Notes: generated by a model not told the origin, from the sequence alone. Shown: positions 9,767 through 19,060, numbered from the stretch's first letter. The stretch is 41,753 nt of DNA from Pleurocapsaceae cyanobacterium CSU_1_1 (GCA_012034765.1 JAAUOU010000031.1:1-41753), one strand, 5' to 3'. Numbers and translations are program-made.

Positions 9767-10653
9767 CAGCCGAGTTTGTTCATCCTGATGGTTCTTATGG
9801 GGGAGAATATACTAGTCGCAACACCTATAATTTTTTTCCCCATGGTTTTGAATTGGTCGGACAATGGCTACCAGAAGCTTTAAATATTAACGATCGCTTT
9901 TTGCAGGGATTAGTGGCTGGTTTAGGCTCTTGTTATGCTGACGATCGCATTATCGGACACCATACCTGGAATTATCTGCTAGCCTGGCGCGATTTTATTC
10001 CCGCTCGTCCCCCCTTACAGCCTCGTACTCAGGGGAGGATATATTTGGAACAAGGAGGGATATTAATTGATCGTCGAGAGCAAACAGAATTATATTTAGC
10101 CCTTAATAAGGGAGGTGTGTTTAAGCTGTTTCGTGATAATAAGTTAGTCGCTTCTGATACACAGTTTTCTTTGCTGGTGCAGGATGGTAATAAACGCAAA
10201 AATGCGGTGGGACATCTGGTTGATAATTATCAAATTAAGCTAGAGTCAGATCAAATTGCGATCGCGGGAAATCTTGGTTGGGCTAAACAGAAGCAGATGA
10301 ATCCTCTTAATCTAATTATTCTGCGGTTAGTGATGTTATCTCTAGGGCGCTTTTTTCCTAATTTAATTCGTCGCAGCTTACAGAAAATTCTCATTACAGG
10401 AAAACAAACCACACCGTTTCAATTTTCCCGTCGTCTAGCTTGGCATGATGGACATTGGCGTATTGAAGATCGCCTAACTGCTAAATCTTGGGATAATGTT
10501 ATCGCTGTCGATCTGGGTTGCGATCGCACTTCTATCTATGTCGTGATGAGTCGTACTTTTCAACCAGGACAACTTCAACCTGCTTGGGATTTAAGCGCGC
10601 AGCTGGCAAATTTAAACCCTGGAGAATCACTTAATTTAACCAGAAATTTTTAA
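9754..10653 (+). pseudogene. Conserved hypothetical, C-terminal part (frameshifted)
   Basis: This continues the gene that starts at 9056, in the -1 frame. The junction reads AVKLAAEFVHPDGSYGGEY and needs no start codon; the first internal start-like codon (TTG 9853) lies inside conserved-looking sequence, so independent translation is unlikely to give a useful protein. The end of the toroid-like part (HHTWNYLLAWRDFIPARPP) is followed by a beta-rich region (GGILIDRREQTELYLALNKG, AGNLGWAKQKQ, RLAWHDGHWRIEDRL). A helical toroid followed by a beta-sandwich is the layout of heparinase II/III-type lyases, which is only a structural hint. The gene is followed by a long AT-rich spacer. Confidence 0.7.
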
Positions 10654-11011
10654 ATTGATCTTGAGATATTTGTCGAAAATTATTAAAAAAATCTTAAATA
10701 TTTATTGTCTGCGTATTTTCACTATTTTAGATATTTTAAATCCTGATTAAGATAATTACAATCGTATAAAACGGTTTATTTAATCAAGAGAAGTATTAGT
10801 CTAAACTGAATCGCCAACCTATTACAATCATGATAATTAATATCATTGACTGAGTAATGATTGATTTAATTATCAAAGGTTTTTCAGTATTAATAAAAAT
10901 AATGTAATCAAAGCATACAGCTAAGATTTGACCTCCATAATAGTTAGATAATTCAGATTCTTATCTAGCAAAAATATTTAAAACTGTTCACTTTTTTCTC
11001 TTAAATAAATC
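10654..11011. other. AT-rich intergenic region with compound hairpin
   Basis: About 358 bp without a gene. The one clear structure is a two-part inverted repeat at 10832-10874: GATAATTAA pairs with TTAATTATC, and inside it ATCATT pairs with AATGAT around an 8-nt loop. No U-tract follows, so it is not a classical terminator; it could be an operator or part of a 5' leader for the small gene at 11012. I see no coding frame and no consensus NtcA site (GTA-N8-TAC). Confidence 0.45.
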
Positions 11012-11215
11012 ATGATTTCTCTTCCTTTAGAATCCGAGTTACAAGTTGTTCGTCTCAAAATGTACCTTGAACGAAATCCGCAAGAAGCAGTTGAGTTGGC
11101 ACTACAACATTATGAAGATTTTCTCGCCTTAGCAGTCAAGTACAAAAAGCTTCAATCTAAGTTAGATGATATTGAATCATGTATGCTGGAATTCAGTGAA
11201 AGCTATGGATTTTAG
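11012..11215 (+). CDS. Small helical protein, possibly NblA-like
   Basis: A 67-residue acidic protein predicted to be two helices: LESELQVVRLKMYLERN, a short NPQEA turn, then AVELALQHYEDFLALAVKYKKL and a tail. Spacing and residue pattern (acidic start, Leu/Arg helix, QEA turn, second helix with Y..FL.L..KY..L) recall NblA, the ~60-residue adaptor that targets phycobilisomes for degradation in starved cyanobacteria, but the similarity is loose and the classical NblA residues are not all there. The ATG at 11012 has no strong ribosome site. The long AT-rich leader with a compound hairpin would fit a regulated gene. The alternative is a small cyanobacterial protein of unknown function. Confidence 0.5.
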   Translation: MISLPLESELQVVRLKMYLERNPQEAVELALQHYEDFLALAVKYKKLQSKLDDIESCMLEFSESYGF

Positions 11216-11359
11216 TTCTTAGTCAGAGTTATGAAAACCTCTGTTTTCACCAAGAAATTTATTTTATACAGCTACTTAAGCTAAAAACTATTGCATAAAT
11301 ACGTCACCTTTAACCTATGGAGATATACTGAACATTTAAAATAACTTGTTAAACCAGCG

Positions 11360-14300
11360 ATGTGTCCTCGCGCTAAAAGTCTTAAAGCACAACCCGATTT
11401 ACGACCTGCTAAACTCTGGATTTTGCTGGTAGGAGTTAATGAGTATCAGGATCGCCAGAACTTATCCTCACTACAATATTCTGCTTTAGATTGTCAGGGT
11501 TTAGGAGAAGCGTTAAAGGAAGCAACCGCTAGTTTTACAGACAAAGAAGTTATTATTCATCACGATTTTGTTAGTCAGTATCCTCGCTTAATTGAAGTCC
11601 AGCAAAGCATTCAGCACATTGTTAAATCTGCTGGGAAAAATGACACGATTCTGTTTTACTTTTCAGGACACGGTATTTTAGAAACTGAGACTCAACAGGT
11701 CGTTTTATGTTTGGCTGACACCAACACTCAAGATCTGTTAATGACAGGTTTACCATTAAATAACTTACTCAAGCAGTTAAGCAACTGTGCCGCTAGTCAA
11801 CAACTGGTGTGGTTGGATGCTTGTCATAGTGGTGGGATGACTTTGAGGGGGACAGCATCTCCAAGGGATCCTAGTTCACAATTAGTAGAAACATTACGTC
11901 ATCAAGCAGCAGAAAGCCAGGGTTTTTATGCTTTATTATCTTGCGATCAAACTCAACAGTCTTGGGAGTTTCCCGAATTAGGACATGGAGTGTTTACTTA
12001 TTATTTAATGAGGGGTTTGCGGGGAGAAGCTGCGGATACTCAGGGGATAATTGAAGCCGACGCTTTATATCAATATGTTTATTATCAAACATTGCGCTAT
12101 ATCGATAAAACTAATCAACAGATTCGCTTGATCAATCAACAAAAGAGCAGTCGTGGAGAAAGCCAACTTCAGTCTGAATTTCCCTTGCAAACTCCCAAAC
12201 GAATCGTAGAAGGGTTTGGCAGGGTGATCTTAGGCAAACAGTCATTGAGTAAGTTAAATGTTAATCCTCGACAGGCTTTAGTAGTTGATGGCGGGTTTAA
12301 GGCAAATAGTACGACTCTGGCTTTGAGTAAGGTTTTGCAAAATGCGGGAGATTTCAAACTGAAATATTTTCCCCAAACTAACGAATCTTGGTCAGAGGTA
12401 AAAAATGCGATCGCAACTTGTCTCAATGTTCAAAACGCAACAAATACCAACATTAGTACCTCTTTACTATACCTAAGAGGAGAAGTTGAAACGACGGAGA
12501 CGGGAGAATCTTGGTTAATTTTGCAGGATGGGATTAGCTTATCGCGTTTTTGGTTAAGAAAAGTGCTGCAAAGTTCTCATGCCAAGCAGCAGATTGTGAT
12601 CCTAGACTGTCCTGGCACAGATTGTCTAGAAGATTGGGTCGAAGATTTGCGCTTAGAAACAGATCGCGGACAGTGTTTAATTGCAGCCAATGCCAGCTTA
12701 GATTGCTCTCAGCAGTTTGCTAATCTTGTCTTGGAAACTTTACAAAATACCGATTCGGCAGCAGGATTACCTATTGCAGCCTGGATTAGTCAGCTACAGG
12801 TTGCTTTAGCAGGAACAGGAATTACGCCTCAAATTTGGTTATCGGGTACACAAGGAGTAATTGAATTACTGCCAGCCAAAGCTAAACATGGATCTAATAG
12901 TGAACAGCCATTATTAGATTTGGGAATTTGTCCCTATATGGGGTTGAAGGCTTTTAATGAAGCCAATAGCGAATATTTTTATGGTCGAGAAACCTTAGTT
13001 CAGAAGTTGGTTAACCAGATTAGCCATAAGACATGTATTGCGGTGGTGGGTGCTTCGGGAAGCGGTAAATCCTCGGCAGTGCAGGCGGGATTAATGGCTC
13101 AACTGAGACAGGGTAAGCAAATTCCCACCAGCGATCGCTGGTGGTTGGGTTGTTTTCGTCCTGGAAGTAAGCCAGTACAGGCTTTAGCAAGGTTATTAGC
13201 CGATCCTCAACGGCAGTCTCAAGTACAGCAACAGCTACAAATTGAAGGATTACTCTATCAGGGAGTAGAAGGGTTTGTACAGTGGTTACGAACTCGCACT
13301 GAAGCAATGGTGTTATTGGTTATCGATCAGTTTGAAGAATTGTTTACTCTCGCCAGTGAGAGTGAACGTCAAGAATTTATTGCCTTAATCTTAGGTGCGC
13401 TGAAACATGCAGGCGATCGCTTTAAACTGGTTTTAACTATTAGAGCCGATTTTGTGGCTGCTTGTCTTGAAAATCCAGAATTAGCCCAAATATTACAAAA
13501 AAACAGTATCTTAGTGCCACCATATCTGAACGAAGCCGATTATCGCTCTGCTGTGATTAAACCCGCACAACAAGTTGGCTTACAGGTAGAGTCTGGCTTA
13601 GTAGAAGTGTTGTTACAAGATTTGGATCGTTCCTCTGGGGATTTACCTTTGTTACAGTTTGTCTTACAGGAGCTATGGTCAAAAAGAGAGAATGGTAAAT
13701 TAACCCTCAAAGCCTATCAAGAGTTAGAGGGTGTCAAAGGTGCTTTAGAAAGACAAGCACAAGGAATATACGATCATCTCGATATCGCATCTCAAGACTG
13801 TGCGCGCTGGATTTTTCTTAACCTCACCCAGTTGGGAGAAGGCACAGAAGATACTCGTCGGCGCATGACTAAATCTGATTTAATCGTCGCTAAATATCCC
13901 GCAGATTTGGTTAATCAAACCCTGCGTATTTTAACCGATGCTAACCTGCTAGTAATGAATCTGGATAATGGTAATAACATTGGACAAAGCCGTAGCGCAG
14001 ACAATCCTCCAGAAGATGATGAGCTATTTTTGGCAGCCATGCGTCAAGAGGCAACGGTAGAAATTGTCCACGAAATTCTAATTCGTCACTGGTCTAGTTT
14101 ACGCTGGTGGTTAGAAGAAAATCGGTCAAGATTGCGATCGCAACGTCAGATTGAACAAGCGGCAGGATTATGGTTGCAAAAGAATCAGCAGGATGATTTT
14201 TTACTCAAGGGTGTTCGTCTAGCTGAAGCGGAAGAAATTTATATTCAATACACTGATGAGTTATCCGATAATGCCAAAGAGTATGTTGCTGCCTGTATTG

Positions 14301-14680
14301 ATGTCAGATTAGCAGAACAAAGAGAAACAAAAAAACGTTTGCTTAAAGCACAATTAACCGCTGCTGCGTTAGGCATTTTAGGCTTGGCTGCTACTGCCTT
14401 TGGGGTAAGTACATATCGCCAGAAAATAATCACACAAGTTGAAAATATTGCTAGTTTAACTGCCGTTGCCGAAGCACAATTATTATCCAATCAGCAGTTA
14501 GAATCTTTAACCACCAGTGTCCAAGCAGGCAAGCAATTTAAACAAATAAATGGCTTGGGTAAAGCTTTAGTTGGTCAAGAAAATTGGCAAGAAACTCAAT
14601 ATAAAACTACAGCCACCTTACAACAGTCTATTTACGGTACTCAAGAATTAAATCGACTAGAAATCATAGTCAACAGGTAA
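11360..14680 (+). CDS. Caspase-like (C14) plus STAND NTPase protein, N-terminal part of a frameshifted gene
   Basis: This frame gives 1106 residues. Residues ~15-270 are a caspase/metacaspase domain: LWILLVGVNEY, FYFSGHG with catalytic His104, and WLDACHSGG with catalytic Cys155. Both dyad residues are present. Residues ~290-510 are a second, degenerate domain (QQIVILDCPGTDCLEDW). A STAND-type NTPase follows: the CPYMGLKAF...FYGRE lead-in, Walker A GASGSGKSS near 563-571, Walker B LLVIDQFEEL near 652-661, then winged-helix-like sequence. A membrane helix lies near 1000-1018 (AAALGILGLAATAFGVSTY). The frame stops just as the WD40 propeller begins; the propeller continues from 14665 one base out of phase. 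Such proteins are thought to sense a trigger through the WD40 part and fire the protease in cell-death or defence responses. Confidence 0.88.
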   Translation: MCPRAKSLKAQPDLRPAKLWILLVGVNEYQDRQNLSSLQYSALDCQGLGEALKEATASFTDKEVIIHHDFVSQYPRLIEVQQSIQHIVKSAGKNDTILFYFSGHGILETETQQVVLCLADTNTQDLLMTGLPLNNLLKQLSNCAASQQLVWLDACHSGGMTLRGTASPRDPSSQLVETLRHQAAESQGFYALLSCDQTQQSWEFPELGHGVFTYYLMRGLRGEAADTQGIIEADALYQYVYYQTLRYIDKTNQQIRLINQQKSSRGESQLQSEFPLQTPKRIVEGFGRVILGKQSLSKLNVNPRQALVVDGGFKANSTTLALSKVLQNAGDFKLKYFPQTNESWSEVKNAIATCLNVQNATNTNISTSLLYLRGEVETTETGESWLILQDGISLSRFWLRKVLQSSHAKQQIVILDCPGTDCLEDWVEDLRLETDRGQCLIAANASLDCSQQFANLVLETLQNTDSAAGLPIAAWISQLQVALAGTGITPQIWLSGTQGVIELLPAKAKHGSNSEQPLLDLGICPYMGLKAFNEANSEYFYGRETLVQKLVNQISHKTCIAVVGASGSGKSSAVQAGLMAQLRQGKQIPTSDRWWLGCFRPGSKPVQALARLLADPQRQSQVQQQLQIEGLLYQGVEGFVQWLRTRTEAMVLLVIDQFEELFTLASESERQEFIALILGALKHAGDRFKLVLTIRADFVAACLENPELAQILQKNSILVPPYLNEADYRSAVIKPAQQVGLQVESGLVEVLLQDLDRSSGDLPLLQFVLQELWSKRENGKLTLKAYQELEGVKGALERQAQGIYDHLDIASQDCARWIFLNLTQLGEGTEDTRRRMTKSDLIVAKYPADLVNQTLRILTDANLLVMNLDNGNNIGQSRSADNPPEDDELFLAAMRQEATVEIVHEILIRHWSSLRWWLEENRSRLRSQRQIEQAAGLWLQKNQQDDFLLKGVRLAEAEEIYIQYTDELSDNAKEYVAACIDVRLAEQRETKKRLLKAQLTAAALGILGLAATAFGVSTYRQKIITQVENIASLTAVAEAQLLSNQQLESLTTSVQAGKQFKQINGLGKALVGQENWQETQYKTTATLQQSIYGTQELNRLEIIVNR

Positions 14681-16203
14681 ATAGTATTAGCCTCAGTGAT
14701 GACGGAGAAATATATGCTACAGCAAGTGATGATGGAACTATAAAAGTTTGGCAGCAAAACGGCACTTTACTAAAAACTCTAACTAAGGAACAAGCACAAA
14801 AAAATCCTCTGGTTTTTAGTTTAGGTAACAGTAGCAAAACAATTATTAATCCAATTTATATTCCTCAAAAAACTTCTATATCAACTGGAAATAATACTTA
14901 TTCAATAGTTGCCAATAATGATAATACAGTCCAACTTAGAGCTAAAAATAATAAATTAATTAGCTTATATGCTCATCCAGAATCAGTTAATCATTTTGTT
15001 CTTAGTGCAGATAAAAAGCTATTGGCTACTACAACTATTGATGGAAAAATTTATATTTGGAGCAAATCAGGTATTTTACAACAGACTTTGATTGGGCATA
15101 ATGGAGAAATATTAGATATTAATTTTTTTGCTCATAATAGTGATATTAACTCCAATAATTCCTATAAATTAATCTCTACTGGTGTAGATAAAACCGTGAA
15201 AATTTGGCAAGTGTTTAATCGCTATGATCATCAAGCTGAAGAAATCGATAGTCTTGCCATTTCACCAAATAATCCTAATACTTTTGCTGCTGCTAATGGA
15301 GCTGGTCAAATTGAAATTTGGCGCAATAATTATGATGGTACACAAAAGCGGATACGTACTTTACCAGGACATCTAGAAGCTATTTCGCAAATCAAATATA
15401 GTCCTGATGGAAGTATAATTGCCTCTGCAAGTTGGGATCGAACAATTAAACTTTGGTATTCTCAAACAGGTGAATTGATTAATACTTTTAAAAGCTATCA
15501 AGATGGAATTAATAGTATTGCTTTTACTCCTGATGGTCAGACTTTAATCTCTGGTAGCGAAGATAAAACTATTAACATTTGGAACATAGCAGGTAAACCA
15601 AAATTAATTAAAACTTTAGCTGGACACACCGATAGTATCAAAGTCGTTACAGTTAGTCCTAATGGCGAACTAATAGCTTCGGCTGGTTACGATAACACAA
15701 TTAAACTTTGGACTATTAAAGGTGAATTATTACAAACTATTGCAGCTCACAATCTGGCAATAACTTCCCTGGTATTTACCGCTGACAATCAATTTTTGGC
15801 CTCTGGAAGTTGGGACAATACAGTTAAAATTTGGTGGATTAAAGATGCAGGTAAAAGCAGCGAGTTATTACATACTTTGTCGGGACATCAAGACGGCGTA
15901 ACTACAGTTAGTTTTAACTCTGATGGTACAGTATTAGCCTCTGGTAGTGGCGATCGCACCATCAAACTTTGGAACCCAAAAACAGGAGAGTTAATTAAAA
16001 CCTTGCGAGGACATACTAGTCAGATTAACAGTTTGGCGTTTAGTAACAATGACCAGTCGATTATTAGTGGAGAATCACAACAAGGTTTATTTTGGTGGAA
16101 TTTAGACTTAGATGATTTATTAAATCGAGGATGCGATCGCTTATCAGATTATCTCTCTACTAATCCTAATGTGTCGTCAAAAGATCAAAAACTTTGTCGT
16201 TAA
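14665..16203 (+). CDS. WD40 propeller, C-terminal part of the caspase-STAND protein (frameshifted)
   Basis: From 14665 the frame reads HSQQVNSISLSDDGEIYATA, the usual start of a WD40 repeat, with no start codon. It then runs 512 residues with about ten repeats ending in IKVW, IYIW, VKIW, IEIW, IKLW, INIW, IKLW, VKIW, IKLW and FWW. Restoring one A in the AAA run at 14661-14663 gives Leu-Glu-Asn-His-Ser and fuses this to the upstream frame as one 1614-residue caspase-STAND-WD40 protein. The first start-like codon (TTG 15022) is inside the second repeat, so separate translation is unlikely. The propeller is the probable sensor or dimerisation part. A hairpin-bearing spacer separates it from the convergent argD. 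Confidence 0.85.
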   Translation, partial: HSQQVNSISLSDDGEIYATASDDGTIKVWQQNGTLLKTLTKEQAQKNPLVFSLGNSSKTIINPIYIPQKTSISTGNNTYSIVANNDNTVQLRAKNNKLISLYAHPESVNHFVLSADKKLLATTTIDGKIYIWSKSGILQQTLIGHNGEILDINFFAHNSDINSNNSYKLISTGVDKTVKIWQVFNRYDHQAEEIDSLAISPNNPNTFAAANGAGQIEIWRNNYDGTQKRIRTLPGHLEAISQIKYSPDGSIIASASWDRTIKLWYSQTGELINTFKSYQDGINSIAFTPDGQTLISGSEDKTINIWNIAGKPKLIKTLAGHTDSIKVVTVSPNGELIASAGYDNTIKLWTIKGELLQTIAAHNLAITSLVFTADNQFLASGSWDNTVKIWWIKDAGKSSELLHTLSGHQDGVTTVSFNSDGTVLASGSGDRTIKLWNPKTGELIKTLRGHTSQINSLAFSNNDQSIISGESQQGLFWWNLDLDDLLNRGCDRLSDYLSTNPNVSSKDQKLCR

Positions 16204-16548
16204 AATTCAAAAAGCGATCGCTGTAAAAGAAAATTAATTAAAACGTTTTTAATTTACCGACTAGATTGTGAAACGCAGTGAAATACTTGAAAAGTATAGT
16301 CATTTAAATAGTGAGAAGACCTGCTCTTGGGGTTCTGTCCGTGTTTCGATCCCAAAAGCAGGTCTGTTAAAGTTCACTCCTCACCACATCTAGAATTCTT
16401 ACCTATTAGTCTAATAAACTCTCTTAGAGGTGTAACAGTTTAATGATTGTCACTACATATTTATCAATGAGCAATGATCATTCAAAAAGAGGTAATTGCT
16501 CACTGTTCATTGTTGAATGACCAAAAGTTAAACTGCCAGTACAAGGTA
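16204..16548. other. Intergenic region between convergent genes
   Basis: About 345 bp. It contains the strong hairpin at 16317-16365 (separate entry), preceded at 16295-16309 by TATAGTCATTTAAAT, which closely matches the terminal repeat of the MITE-like element at 39383. The remainder is AT-rich, with a loose inverted repeat of ATGATCATTCA type near 16475. No coding frame is supported. Confidence 0.5.
16317..16365. other. Strong imperfect hairpin, possible terminator or small RNA
   Basis: AGACCTGCT at 16317-16325 pairs perfectly with AGCAGGTCT at 16357-16365. After a single C/A mismatch, TTGGGG (16327-16332) pairs with TCCCAA (16350-16355). The result is a 15-pair interrupted stem with a 17-nt loop. 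It sits between the convergent WD40 and argD ends. There is no U-tract, so it may be a processing signal, a bidirectional terminator or part of a small mobile repeat. Confidence 0.5.
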
Positions 16549-17826
16549 CTAATTAAACTGATTCTGAATAATTACTTGTTCTAAAATAGCCACTGCCTGC
16601 TCTATTTCCACTGCCGATACTACTAAAGGAGGAACAAAACGGAGTACCTTTGCTCCAGCAGGGGCAAGCAATAAACCTTCATCCATTGCTGCTTTAACTA
16701 CCTGTATCGAAGTAAGATCGATATCTGAGCGTAATTCCAGACCGTTAATTAGACCCCAGCCACGAACTTCCGTAAATAAATGAGGATATTTTTTGGCGAT
16801 CGCTCTTAATCTTACCCGCAGTTGTTCTCCTCTCTGCTGAACGTTTTGGAGAATATTTTCCTCTGTCAAAGTTTGCAGCACCGCTAAAGCAGCAGCACAA
16901 GCAAAAGGGTTTCCGCCAAAAGTACTAGCATGGTTGCCTGGCTCAAACGCAGCACAGGAATCTTTACAGAGCATTGCACCAATGGGAATACCGCCTGCTA
17001 AACCTTTAGCGCTAGTCAAAATATCTGGTTCAATTCCTAAATTTTCATAACCCCAGAGTTTGCCGCTTCTACCAATGCCTACCTGTACCTCATCAAAAAT
17101 CAGCAGAATATTATTTTCGTCGCAAATTTTACGTAGTTTAAGAAAATACTCCAAATCTCCAGGGCGCACTCCTCCTTCTCCTTGCAGAGGTTCGATCATA
17201 ATTCCCACTACTCGACTCAAAGTACCTTCATCAAGGTCAGTAATGGCGTTTTCTACCGCAGTAATATCGTTATACGGCACATAGGCGAAGCCAGGCATGA
17301 GAGGGCCAAAACCTTTTTGATATTTTTCTTGTCCTGTAGCGGTAACGGTTGCGAGGGTACGTCCATGAAAGCTAGCTTTAGCAGTGAGAATAATCGGATT
17401 TTCTACCTTGTCTAAATAGGTGTGGGCATATTTTCTGACTAGCTTAATTGCCGCTTCGTTAGCCTCCGCTCCTGAATTGCAGAAAAATACTTTGTCCATG
17501 CAGGAGTGATTAACTAACCATTCTGCTAGCTGCCCCTGTTCAGGAATATAATACAAATTTGAGACATGATGTAGCTTTTTGATCTGTTCTGTAACAGCTT
17601 TAATTAAGGCTGGATGAGCATGACCTAGAGTACAGGTGGCAATTCCTGCCACAAAGTCAAGATACTCTTTACCTTCGGTGTCCCAAAGACGGCAGCCTTC
17701 GCCTTTATCGATGGCAATGGGAAAACGACCATAAGTTGGCATTACGCTCTGGTCAAAGCGATCGCGATCGAATTCAGTGATGTTTAAAGTAGTTAGAGAA
17801 TTGTTGATGGCTGTAGATTGAATCAC
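16549..17826 (-). CDS. argD: Acetylornithine aminotransferase
   Basis: A class-III PLP aminotransferase of 425 residues. Signatures are CRLWDTEGKEYLDFVAGIA, CNSGAEANEAAIKLVRKYA, ASFHGRT, LLIFDEVQVGIGRSG (PLP Asp), and TSAKGLAGGIPIGAML with the Schiff-base Lys. ArgD converts N-acetylglutamate semialdehyde to N-acetylornithine in arginine synthesis and may also act in lysine synthesis; it is cytosolic. I chose GTG 17826 because AAGGG lies six bases upstream and the resulting N-terminus matches the family length. The longer frame from TTG 17925 adds 33 residues with no homology-like features. The gene is divergent from the potassium-channel gene, which fits a shared ~165-bp promoter region. The related 4-aminobutyrate and succinylornithine transaminases are alternatives. 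Confidence 0.9.
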   Translation of the reverse strand: MIQSTAINNSLTTLNITEFDRDRFDQSVMPTYGRFPIAIDKGEGCRLWDTEGKEYLDFVAGIATCTLGHAHPALIKAVTEQIKKLHHVSNLYYIPEQGQLAEWLVNHSCMDKVFFCNSGAEANEAAIKLVRKYAHTYLDKVENPIILTAKASFHGRTLATVTATGQEKYQKGFGPLMPGFAYVPYNDITAVENAITDLDEGTLSRVVGIMIEPLQGEGGVRPGDLEYFLKLRKICDENNILLIFDEVQVGIGRSGKLWGYENLGIEPDILTSAKGLAGGIPIGAMLCKDSCAAFEPGNHASTFGGNPFACAAALAVLQTLTEENILQNVQQRGEQLRVRLRAIAKKYPHLFTEVRGWGLINGLELRSDIDLTSIQVVKAAMDEGLLLAPAGAKVLRFVPPLVVSAVEIEQAVAILEQVIIQNQFN

Positions 17827-17990
17827 AAGATACCCTTGAATAGAGATTATTTTGACAGAATGATATGTAAAAAGACGGTTATTATTTGATAGAACTAATC
17901 TAATGTGGTTTGATTTTAATTCCAATTTAATCTTAATGTAATTAATTTTGGGAAAAGAGTGTTATCAAATACAGCAGCGATGAATATTGA

Positions 17991-18422
17991 ATGTATAGTT
18001 ACACTTTTGAGCAAAAGTATGGTCGTTTACGCCAGGAGTTAATCAGAGGAGGGGTAGTATTAGCTAGTATCGTACTGGTGGGTACTCTCTGGTTTTGGTT
18101 AGTTGAAAAGTGGACTTTTACCGAGTCAGCTTATATGACCATAATTACCCTATCTACGGTAGGGTTTTTGGAGGTGCATCCGTTAGGAGCAAGAGGGCGA
18201 TTATTCACCATAGCTCTAATTCTAATGGGTTTATTCACCATTGGTTATATTGTCAATCGTTTTACTGAAGCCCTAATCCAAGGGTATTTTCAAGAAGGAA
18301 TCAGACTAAGGCAGGAGAAGAGTTTGATTGAATCTCTAGATCAACACTATATAGTATGTGGTTTTGGGCGTACAGGTCGTCATGTTGCCAGCGAATTTTT
18401 GCAGAAGGTATTCCCTTCGTGA
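17991..18422 (+). CDS. RCK-type potassium channel, N-terminal part (frameshifted)
   Basis: This frame encodes two membrane helices (GGVVLASIVLVGTLWFWLV and LFTIALILMGLFTIGYIV) around a pore loop, STVGFLEVHPLG, a variant potassium selectivity filter (TVGF). It then enters a Rossmann fold, YIVCGFGRTGRHVASEF, the start of the RCK/TrkA-N domain that binds NAD(H) or a regulatory nucleotide. The frame runs into a TGA at 18420-18422, while the rest of the RCK domain is encoded one base out of phase from 18398. Restoring one T in the TTTTT run at 18396-18400 gives Glu-Phe-Phe-Ala-Glu-Gly-Ile-Pro and a 356-residue channel. It is divergent from argD. Confidence 0.85.
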   Translation: MYSYTFEQKYGRLRQELIRGGVVLASIVLVGTLWFWLVEKWTFTESAYMTIITLSTVGFLEVHPLGARGRLFTIALILMGLFTIGYIVNRFTEALIQGYFQEGIRLRQEKSLIESLDQHYIVCGFGRTGRHVASEFLQKVFPS

Positions 18423-19060
18423 TTATTGACGACAATGTTGAAGAAGTTGAAGAAATCAAGCAGCTTGGCTATACGGTAATTTTAGGAGACGCAACTTTAG
18501 ATGAATCATTAATTCGCGCTAGGATTGAATGTGCAAATTGTCTAGTCACCGCCTTGCCTTCAGATGCCCAGAATCTTTATACAGTGCTGTCAGCTAAGAC
18601 CCTTAATCCACGGATCAGGGCGATCGCTCGTGCCAGTAATGAAGAAGCAGTACAGAAACTCCAGCGTGCAGGAGCAGATGCGGTAGTTTCCCCCTACATT
18701 ACGGGAGGAAAAAGATTAGCAGCAGCAGCATTAAGACCCCAGGTGATGGATTTTGTGGATGGGATTATTGCAGGATCTAACAGTTCTTATTATATGGAAG
18801 AATTTTTAATAGACTCAGCAGCTTGTCCCTATGTTGGTCAAACCATTAGAGACGCTAAGTTGCGCTCCCAGTCAGGGGCGTTAGTCTTGGCAATTCGCCG
18901 CTTTGACGGCAGTTTAATTGCTGGACCAGATGGAGATACGAAAATTTTAGAACGTGATGCCCTAATCTGTATGGGAACGGCAGACCAACTACGAACCCTC
19001 AATAAAATTCTTGGTCCAATTAATCCTAATGCTGGGTTGAGACTACCGAGAAATCAATAG
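18398..19060 (+). CDS. RCK-type potassium channel, C-terminal part (frameshifted)
   Basis: The -1 frame continues the RCK_N Rossmann domain (EGIPFVIIDDN, ILGDATLDESLI, NCLVTALPSDAQN, IRAIARASNEEAVQKL) and ends with an RCK_C domain (SGALVLAIRRFDGSLIAGPDG). In the full protein these cytosolic domains form the gating ring under the membrane pore. There is no credible start at the junction: a TTG-like codon at 18356 lies out of frame with the true N-terminal sequence and would give an unrelated leader. I read this as the second half of the gene starting at 17991, split by a one-base loss in a T run. Confidence 0.85.
   Translation, partial: FAEGIPFVIIDDNVEEVEEIKQLGYTVILGDATLDESLIRARIECANCLVTALPSDAQNLYTVLSAKTLNPRIRAIARASNEEAVQKLQRAGADAVVSPYITGGKRLAAAALRPQVMDFVDGIIAGSNSSYYMEEFLIDSAACPYVGQTIRDAKLRSQSGALVLAIRRFDGSLIAGPDGDTKILERDALICMGTADQLRTLNKILGPINPNAGLRLPRNQ

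Noticed and set aside
16317-16365. tRNA-like sequence (GTTTCGATCCC resembles a T-arm)
   Set aside because: The outer arms are only 49 bp apart end to end, there is no anticodon arm and no room for a cloverleaf.
18393-18404. Programmed -1 frameshift in the potassium channel
   Set aside because: The T run does not form an X-XXY-YYZ heptamer in frame and no downstream stimulatory structure is obvious; a missing T is simpler.
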